This document shows, piece by piece, positions 1 to 4,413 of a stretch of 5,881 nucleotides of DNA. Position 1 is the first letter of the stretch. Every line of letters starts with the position of its first letter. The notes under the pieces are model-generated. The model was not told the DNA's origin, ran no database searches, and worked only from the letters and a program-made list of their open reading frames with translations. The DNA is from Helicobacteraceae bacterium (GTDB lineage Bacteria; Campylobacterota; Campylobacteria; Campylobacterales; Sulfurimonadaceae): contig WFMY01000050.1 of the NCBI GenBank assembly GCA_015488855.1, positions 1 through 5,881 on the forward strand, given 5' to 3'. The position numbers and the translations under genes were made by a program.

Positions 1-289
1 AAGGTCCTGTTTGAAGTATATTTGCTATATCTTGCTTTTGAGTAGCATTAAGTTCAGCACTAATCATCGTTGGCCACTGTGCATCTGCAGAGATTGGCAT
101 TTTAAATGCCATGATATTGTTTTCTCTGACGATTGTCATACCTGTCGCTACACGGTTCGCCTGCTTCTCAAGTGTCGGAACTTCCATTTGTGATGCAAAA
201 CCCTCTTGAAGTGATGCACAACCACTCATAGCTGCACCTGCAACGGCTATAGCTATTATTTGAATCCATAAAGACTTTTTTTTTGTCAT
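1..289 (-). CDS. Putative lipoprotein, N-terminal part (cut by left window edge)
   Basis: Read on the minus strand from the ATG at 289-287, the frame is open for 96 codons and runs off the left edge, so the 3' end is not seen. The protein starts MTKKKSLW, followed by a hydrophobic stretch (about residues 8-20) and the lipobox M-S-G-C with the acceptor Cys at residue 24. This is a type II (lipoprotein) signal peptide, so the mature protein should be lipid-anchored in the envelope. Residue +2 after Cys is Ala, not Asp, so outer-membrane sorting is possible. The remaining 70 or so residues are polar and match no family I recognise. The start is supported by a Shine-Dalgarno TAGGAA (300-295) about 6 bases upstream. 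It lies 99 bp downstream of the larger lipoprotein gene on the same strand and may be co-transcribed with it or use its own promoter. The start region carries two long A runs (8 and 9). Confidence 0.8.
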   Translation of the reverse strand, partial: MTKKKSLWIQIIAIAVAGAAMSGCASLQEGFASQMEVPTLEKQANRVATGMTIVRENNIMAFKMPISADAQWPTMISAELNATQKQDIANILQTGP

Positions 290-316
290 TTTTTTTCCTA
301 ATATTAAATTGACAGA

Positions 317-325
317 ACTTTAGCA
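317..325 (-). promoter_or_regulatory. Candidate extended -10 element for the left-edge lipoprotein
   Basis: Reading leftward the sequence is TGCTAAAGT, a TGn plus a -10-like hexamer (TAAAGT, 4 of 6 matches to TATAAT), 28 bases before the ATG at 289. The upstream bases are A/T-rich with no clear -35, which is common for sigma-70 promoters in Campylobacterota. It would allow the lipoprotein to be expressed apart from its upstream neighbour. Such short AT-rich matches arise by chance easily, so this is tentative. Confidence 0.3.
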
Positions 326-388
326 TATAAAACAATAATTTAACATTAAATGTGTAAATTTATTTATATTTAGCTTTATATAGCTCTT

Positions 389-1330
389 TTATTCGTACTC
401 ATCATCACTACTACCTGCCATAGAATCTCTATCTTTTCTTAGTGCTGCGTTTACTTTATCTTGTTTTTTTGTTCGATCAAGAAGATCGTAAAACTTATCA
501 AATCTTGCTTTGGCGTTTATGACTAGTTTATCTTTAAATCCACCTTTTGATATAGCTTCTTCATAGTTATACTGAGCACGCTTTAAAAGTTTCATATTTT
601 CAGTTATACTAGCTTCTGCTTCATATAAAATAGCAAGATTATAATAGTAACTCATATCTTTTTCACCCTTATATCTATTCATTGCTTTAATAGCACCTTT
701 GTAATTTTTTTGTTTTGCATAAGGGATGACAACTTCTAAACCTTTGGGAGTTGATTTAAATTCACGAAGCTGAAATGTCTTGAGGGGTGAGATATCTGCG
801 ATAAAATATTTCACAACTTTGTCAACACCTTGAGCTGCAAGTTCGTTCTCTGTTGGTAATTTTGTTTTATCTTTTGACTGACGATTTGCTCTTGAGCTAT
901 ACTGCTTGACTAAAAACTCATCTACACCACGAGCTAATGTAAAAGTGACATCTAATGAAAGTGAGACTTTATTGCCATTATCTTTAAACTCATAGTTTGA
1001 GATACTCATATTCAGTGCAACACCATCATCTCCACCTAAAGGATCAAGGGTGATGAAGTTTGTTTCAGTGATCTTTGCTTTAACGCTATCAATAAGCATA
1101 GTTTCAAGCTGCGGATTTGTTTTCTTTGCATTAGCTACATCTGGGTTAATCCAAAGTGCGAGGTAGGCACTATCGGAGATAAACTCATCTTTTGTTTCTA
1201 TCTTAGAGATTTTTGCCGCCTCTTTAGGAGCTGTATAAGAAGGGATAACAATCCTTGCAGCACTCCCTCCACAAGCACTAAAAAAAACACTCACACCAAC
1301 TACCATTAAAAACGAAACTATTTTGTTCAT
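389..1330 (-). CDS. TPR-like lipoprotein of unknown function
   Basis: This is a 313-residue protein starting at the ATG at 1330-1328 (MNKIVSFL). Residues 4-19 form a hydrophobic signal ending in the lipobox F-S-A-C, with Cys20 as the lipidated residue followed by Gly-Gly, so the mature protein is an envelope lipoprotein, possibly in the outer membrane. Residues about 25-190 read as a mixed alpha/beta domain (strand YLALWI near 56-61, helix 72-90, then NFITLDP, then alternating strands SLSLDVTFTLA). This resembles in outline the CsgG/LpoB-type small domain of several lipoproteins, but I see no diagnostic motif. Residues about 203-262 look like one or two TPR helices (YAKQKNYKGAIKAMNRY; YYYNLAILYEAE...YEEAISKG). 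The tail (285-313) is charged and ends in acidic DDEYE. A longer reading from a TTG at 1375 is possible but would run through the likely -10 element and place the signal peptide after 15 extra residues. Function unknown; an envelope scaffold or accessory role is inference. Confidence 0.85.
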   Translation of the reverse strand: MNKIVSFLMVVGVSVFFSACGGSAARIVIPSYTAPKEAAKISKIETKDEFISDSAYLALWINPDVANAKKTNPQLETMLIDSVKAKITETNFITLDPLGGDDGVALNMSISNYEFKDNGNKVSLSLDVTFTLARGVDEFLVKQYSSRANRQSKDKTKLPTENELAAQGVDKVVKYFIADISPLKTFQLREFKSTPKGLEVVIPYAKQKNYKGAIKAMNRYKGEKDMSYYYNLAILYEAEASITENMKLLKRAQYNYEEAISKGGFKDKLVINAKARFDKFYDLLDRTKKQDKVNAALRKDRDSMAGSSDDEYE

Positions 1331-1337
1331 ATCTGAA

Positions 1338-1343
1338 CCCTTT
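1338..1343 (-). promoter_or_regulatory. Shine-Dalgarno AAAGGG that fixes the lipoprotein start
   Basis: On the minus strand AAAGGG lies 7 bases before the ATG at 1330, normal spacing for ribosome binding. Together with a signal peptide beginning directly at this ATG, it decides against the in-frame TTG at 1375. Confidence 0.6.
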
Positions 1344-1358
1344 AAATTGAATATGCCA

Positions 1359-1364
1359 ATTCTA
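1359..1364 (-). promoter_or_regulatory. Candidate -10 box (TAGAAT) for the TPR-like lipoprotein
   Basis: TAGAAT on the minus strand matches the sigma-70 -10 consensus at 5 of 6 positions and is preceded by GTG. It lies 28 bases upstream of the ATG at 1330, giving a leader of roughly 20 bases that includes the Shine-Dalgarno. No convincing -35 is visible 17 bases upstream (TGCCTA). Another TATAAT hexamer on the same strand (1493-1488) could be a second, more distal start. Confidence 0.4.
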
Positions 1365-1512
1365 CACTTATTCAAATAAATTAGGCATTAAACATCTCAT
1401 TGTTTTTTAATATTTGACATTGTATTTAGTTTTGAAATTCTTCCTCCTTCTATGATTTTATCGCCTAAACGGTACAAAAATCAACAAATTATAAAATTTT
1501 ACTCAAATTATG

Positions 1513-1541
1513 TTGACATAAAAAAACTATTTGCCTATAAT
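1513..1541 (+). promoter_or_regulatory. Consensus sigma-70 promoter of the tRNA-Lys/tRNA-Glu unit
   Basis: A perfect TTGACA (1513-1518) and a perfect TATAAT (1536-1541) are separated by exactly 17 bases. Transcription should start near 1547-1549, about 23 bases before the tRNA-Lys 5' end. A full-consensus promoter fits a strongly expressed stable-RNA unit. The discriminator (TTTCGACC) includes a few G/C bases before the start, which may allow growth-rate or ppGpp control; that part is inference. Confidence 0.85.
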
Positions 1542-1546
1542 TTCGA

Positions 1547-1564
1547 CCTCTTAAGTATAAGAGG
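1547..1564 (+). other. Leader hairpin between the tRNA promoter and tRNA-Lys
   Basis: CCTCTTA (1547-1553) and TAAGAGG (1558-1564) are perfect complements around the four-base loop AGTA, giving a 7-bp stem. The hairpin begins at the predicted transcription start and ends 6 bases before the tRNA, so it would occupy nearly the whole 5' leader. It has no U-run and is not a terminator. It may protect the primary transcript or position RNase cleavage of the precursor. Confidence 0.6.
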
Positions 1565-1570
1565 CAAAAT

Positions 1571-1646
1571 GTCTTGTTAGCTCAGCTGGTAGAGCACGTC
1601 ACTTTTAATGATGTGGCCGATGGTTCGAATCCATCACAGGACACCA
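1571..1646 (+). tRNA. tRNA-Lys (anticodon UUU)
   Basis: A complete 76-base cloverleaf. The acceptor GTCTTGT pairs with ACAGGAC (two G-U pairs), the D-stem is GCTC/GAGC, and the anticodon stem CGTCA/TGATG encloses loop CTTTTAA with anticodon TTT at 1604-1606. The variable loop is 5 bases, and the T-arm GATGG/CCATC encloses the canonical TTCGAAT loop. The discriminator is A, and the CCA end is encoded (1644-1646). It reads AAA and AAG lysine codons, heavily used in this AT-rich genome. It is first in a two-tRNA unit, 96 bases before tRNA-Glu. Confidence 0.97.
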
Positions 1647-1667
1647 TTTTTTGATTATTTGCATTTT

Positions 1668-1715
1668 AGCTTGAAACTCACATACCTAGTGTGCTTCGCT
1701 TCAAACTTCAGCACA
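1668..1715 (+). repeat. Alternative inverted repeats in the tRNA-Lys/tRNA-Glu spacer
   Basis: Two mutually exclusive hairpins can be drawn in the spacer. The first pairs AG-TTGAA (from 1668) with TTCAA-CT (to 1707), with an inner stem CACAT/GTGTG (1679-1683 with 1689-1693) around a 5-base loop. The second pairs TGTGCT (1690-1695) with AGCACA (1710-1715) around a 14-base loop. Neither is followed by a U-run, so they are unlikely to terminate transcription. They may matter in processing of the tRNA precursor. Confidence 0.35.
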
Positions 1716-1742
1716 ACTAATTCAAAAATAACTTTATAGTTT

Positions 1743-1817
1743 GGCCCCGTCGTCTAGCGGTTAGGATCCATGGTTTTCATCCATGTCACAGGAGTTCAAT
1801 TCTCCTCGGGGTCACCA
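1743..1817 (+). tRNA. tRNA-Glu (anticodon UUC)
   Basis: A complete 75-base cloverleaf. The acceptor GGCCCCG pairs with CGGGGTC (one G-U). The D-arm carries the GTCTAGCGGTTAGGAT segment typical of tRNA-Glu. The anticodon stem CATGG/CCATG encloses loop TTTTCAT with anticodon TTC at 1776-1778. The T-arm AGGAG/CTCCT encloses TTCAATT. The discriminator is A, and CCA is encoded (1815-1817). It reads GAA and GAG codons; in bacteria Glu-tRNA also feeds tetrapyrrole synthesis through HemA. No promoter of its own is evident, so it is probably co-transcribed with tRNA-Lys. No clear intrinsic terminator follows. Confidence 0.97.
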
Positions 1818-1839
1818 ACACTTACACCCTTCAATCCCC

Positions 1840-1913
1840 TATTTTACGATAATTAAAAATTTAAGTTTTCTACAGGTCACACCTTAGGTCATCTTTTTAT
1901 ATTTATTTTACGA
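1840..1913 (+). repeat. Nested short direct repeats upstream of the sigma-54 promoter
   Basis: The 10-mer TATTTTACGA occurs at 1840-1849 and again at 1904-1913 (64-bp period). Between them AGGTCA occurs at 1874-1879 and 1886-1891 (12-bp period). The block lies about 140-215 bp before the predicted sigma-54 start, where activator sites may sit. The rest of 1818-2028 is AT-rich and holds no recognisable gene; it also has the small palindrome ATTGTAACAAT at 1944-1954. Functional meaning is unproven. Confidence 0.35.
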
Positions 1914-2028
1914 CATTAATAGATATTGAGTATTCATTAACCCATTGTAACAATATTTTAAGCCAACATAAAGTTGCAAGTCAAGATGAAATAAAAGATT
2001 TAAAACAAATTGTATTGACTTTTTTTAG

Positions 2029-2043
2029 TGGCACTATTTTTGC
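2029..2043 (+). promoter_or_regulatory. Sigma-54 (RpoN) promoter of the TPR membrane protein
   Basis: TGGCAC (2029-2034), five bases, then TTGC (2040-2043). The invariant GG (2030-2031) and GC (2042-2043) are exactly 10 bases apart, as needed for the -24/-12 sigma-54 class, and the downstream TT matches the common TTGCTT. Transcription would start near 2055, giving a leader of about 16 bases that still holds the Shine-Dalgarno at 2061-2066. Sigma-54 promoters require an AAA+ activator; in flagellated Campylobacterota this is FlgR with the kinase FlgS, controlling middle flagellar genes. The regulator itself is not in the window. Confidence 0.8.
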
Positions 2044-2060
2044 TTGTAAGAGACAAAATG

Positions 2061-2066
2061 AGGGGA
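2061..2066 (+). promoter_or_regulatory. Shine-Dalgarno AGGGGA of the TPR membrane protein
   Basis: AGGGGA ends 4 bases before the ATG at 2071. Two nearer or overlapping ATGs (2058 and 2067) are out of frame and stop within seven codons, so this site and the following frame fix the start at 2071. Confidence 0.65.
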
Positions 2067-2070
2067 ATGA

Positions 2071-4413
2071 ATGGCTGAAAAAGAAGAAGAGATAATCATC
2101 ATTGAAGAAAGTGATGCAGCTGGAAATGATGAGGAAGCTAAGAGCACCCTTCCGAAAAACAATAATTCACAAGCAAAAAAGAAAATAATCTTTATTGGAA
2201 TTGGTATTTTTGTAGTTATCCTCATCATTATAACTCTTATCCTAACCCTCTCATCCCAAAAGAAACAAAAAAAGGAATTATCTTTAGACACTATAGAAAA
2301 GAGGCTAAAAGAGAAGAGTTCAAAACCTGTCGCACTTACAAAGCTTGATGATATGATAGCAAAAGCAAACTACTTATATACAAATGGTTCTAAAGATAAG
2401 GCACTCTTTTTGTATGAAAAAATTGCTGAATTTAGTGAGTCCATCTCACACTATAACCTTGGTGTTGCACAGCTCAAAAATAAACAATATACTGTTGCAC
2501 TTAAATCATTTCAAAAAGCAATAAACAATGGAGAAAAAAGATGTGTAAGTGCAATAAATGCTGCGGTATGCTCTTTACACATAGATGATAAAACAAATTT
2601 TAAATATTATATTAACCTAGCTTATGCGTATCTTCCCCACGAAGTAAATTCTCCCTTATACTCTTATTATTATACTCTCATCCAATATTATAAAGACAAC
2701 TACTTAGAGACACTCAGCTCACTCAACAACCCTACAACTGATGCCTATCCAAAAACTCAAAAACATATCCAAGCAAGAGTAAATGCATTTTTACAAAACA
2801 ACTATGATGCCATAGAAAACCTTGAAAATAATTATGACAAAAAAGACTCTTTTGCTCTTGGTCTTCTCTATGCAAGGGTGGGAGATGTTAATCTGGCAAA
2901 ACAACATCTCAACGAAGCACTACAAAATAATATAGAGCCAGTAAAATCTGCTTTAGCACTAGCTTTTGTTCAACTCAAATCTGGTCAAGTTACTGCTGGT
3001 GGTACACTCATTCAAAATACTACCGATATGTTTGGTGAAGAGGTTTACAAACCTTATCCTCTCAAAGTTACTCTCAAAAAAGAGCTTTTTAATCCAAAAG
3101 AGGCACAAAAGAACTATAGAGAGAAGATGCGCTCGAGTAAGCTCATAAAATATCAAAAAATCTTTTACTTTTCCCCGTATAAGATCTTTAATCCAAAATT
3201 TTCCATACAAGAGATAAAAAAAGGAACTACAAATATCTATCTTGATAATATAGATAATGCTAAAATATATCTCAAAAAAAGTGCATCAAGCTCCTCTGTA
3301 AACAAAGGTATTGTCCAAGCCATCAAGCTTGCACTGCAATTTAAAACAAGAAAAGCAAATGAAAAACTTCTCTCTCTTGTAAAAATACAACCTAAACACT
3401 CCATTCTTCATTACAATCTTGCACTCACTTATGCACAGATGGGAGACATGACTAATGCCTATCAACATTTTCTAAGTTCCTACCATCTTGATGCTAAAAA
3501 TTATCTCTCTGGGATTTATGCGATCATGACAGCACAACTCATACAAAAAGATCATAAAAGGCTCAAAGCAGATATTAAAGAGTATCTTGCACTTGAGGCT
3601 GATTCAGAGGATAACGACCTCCTAAAAACTATACTCTATATAGCTGACAACAATACAATAAGTGCTGTTGACTGGCTCAACAATAACTATAAACAAAAAG
3701 CATTTTATCTTGCACTTGAAGCACTCATCGCTATTGAGATAAAAAACGATGCTGTTTCTAAAAAAGCCACAACCGCACTTACTACCTTATATCCACACGA
3801 TATACTCCCTCATATGATGTATATAGATGCACATTTTAATCACTTAGAAGAAAATGAATATGCTTTTAGTGTTATCAATTATCTTAAAAAGCAAAAATTT
3901 TCTTTTAATGACTTGTATTATGGTCCCTATATCACTAGATACCTTTATGTTAGAGAGAATCTTAACATTGGAAGACTATATTTCTTACGAAAACAACTCA
4001 GTAATGTTCTAGGAGCTACGACAAACTATACCCAAGGACTTAATGGTGCATTAGCTCTTGCTTGCCTCTATGATAAAGCTTATGAAAAATCTTATGTATT
4101 ATATAATCATCTGATTGATGACTTAAAGGTAAGAGATGCTTATACCCTATTTTTAGGTGCAGTAGCTTCTACCGCAGCAGGGCATCATGCCAATGCTATT
4201 GCATTACTAGAACTATCAAAAATAAAAAATAGAACTTTAAAAGAGAGTCATTATGCACTTGGACTCTTATACTTAGAAGATGCAAATAATATGGGAGCTG
4301 CTATCCAACTTAAACAGGTTGGTGATAATGGTTTTAAATCTGAGTATTTTAATTTTGAGATTGATACAGATAAACTGTATCAAAGAAAGATTGAGAAGAG
4401 GACTAGTCTTTAG
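2071..4413 (+). CDS. Single-pass membrane TPR protein, probable PflB-like flagellar motor scaffold
   Basis: This is a 780-residue protein. Residues 1-35 are a very acidic tail (EEEIIIIEESD) ending in KKK; 39-60 form one strongly hydrophobic helix; 61-85 are basic and coil-like; the rest is helical repeat. TPR-like pairs are clearest at about 125-152 (HYNLGVAQLKNKQY...ALKSFQKA), 261-290, 446-476 (HYNLALTYAQMGDM...AYQHFLSSY) and 726-750. Residues about 325-405 are not TPR-like but rich in aromatics and Lys. With a cytosolic N-terminus, the repeats would lie in the periplasm. This layout, the length (C. jejuni PflB is about 820 residues from memory) and the sigma-54 promoter fit PflB, which with PflA builds the periplasmic scaffold that places MotAB stators around the motor. 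The PflB identity is inference; PflA is less likely since it has a cleaved signal peptide. It could also be another TPR anchor protein. It ends overlapping the convergent ftsH by 11 bp. Confidence 0.9.
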   Translation: MAEKEEEIIIIEESDAAGNDEEAKSTLPKNNNSQAKKKIIFIGIGIFVVILIIITLILTLSSQKKQKKELSLDTIEKRLKEKSSKPVALTKLDDMIAKANYLYTNGSKDKALFLYEKIAEFSESISHYNLGVAQLKNKQYTVALKSFQKAINNGEKRCVSAINAAVCSLHIDDKTNFKYYINLAYAYLPHEVNSPLYSYYYTLIQYYKDNYLETLSSLNNPTTDAYPKTQKHIQARVNAFLQNNYDAIENLENNYDKKDSFALGLLYARVGDVNLAKQHLNEALQNNIEPVKSALALAFVQLKSGQVTAGGTLIQNTTDMFGEEVYKPYPLKVTLKKELFNPKEAQKNYREKMRSSKLIKYQKIFYFSPYKIFNPKFSIQEIKKGTTNIYLDNIDNAKIYLKKSASSSSVNKGIVQAIKLALQFKTRKANEKLLSLVKIQPKHSILHYNLALTYAQMGDMTNAYQHFLSSYHLDAKNYLSGIYAIMTAQLIQKDHKRLKADIKEYLALEADSEDNDLLKTILYIADNNTISAVDWLNNNYKQKAFYLALEALIAIEIKNDAVSKKATTALTTLYPHDILPHMMYIDAHFNHLEENEYAFSVINYLKKQKFSFNDLYYGPYITRYLYVRENLNIGRLYFLRKQLSNVLGATTNYTQGLNGALALACLYDKAYEKSYVLYNHLIDDLKVRDAYTLFLGAVASTAAGHHANAIALLELSKIKNRTLKESHYALGLLYLEDANNMGAAIQLKQVGDNGFKSEYFNFEIDTDKLYQRKIEKRTSL

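Noticed and set aside
11..193. 60-codon plus-strand frame
   Set aside because: It lies antisense to the lipoprotein frame at 1-289, which has a signal peptide, lipobox and Shine-Dalgarno.
371..390. Possible terminator after the TPR-like lipoprotein
   Set aside because: The only stem is AGCT/AGCT (4 bp) without a U-run on the minus strand, too weak to call.
1331..1375. 15-codon N-terminal extension of the TPR-like lipoprotein from a TTG
   Set aside because: It would cover the likely -10 and the Shine-Dalgarno, and would put polar residues before a signal peptide that starts well at the ATG at 1330.
1414..1419. TTGACA hexamer as a second plus-strand promoter
   Set aside because: No -10-like hexamer is found at 16-18 bases; the nearest TATGAT is 31 bases away.
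1452..1580. 42-codon plus-strand frame from ATG at 1452
   Set aside because: It has no ribosome site, runs through the consensus tRNA promoter and ends inside tRNA-Lys.
2015..2020. TTGACT as a sigma-70 -35 for the TPR membrane protein
   Set aside because: There is no -10 hexamer at suitable spacing, whereas the sigma-54 elements in the same stretch have exact spacing.
2034..2291. 85-codon minus-strand frame
   Set aside because: It is a shadow of the TPR gene start; its hydrophobic runs come from antisense Glu/Lys-rich codons, and it overlaps the promoter.
2959..3468. Three short frames (minus 2959-3210, plus 2966-3148, minus 3286-3468)
   Set aside because: They lie inside the TPR gene in other frames, with no ribosome site or recognisable product.
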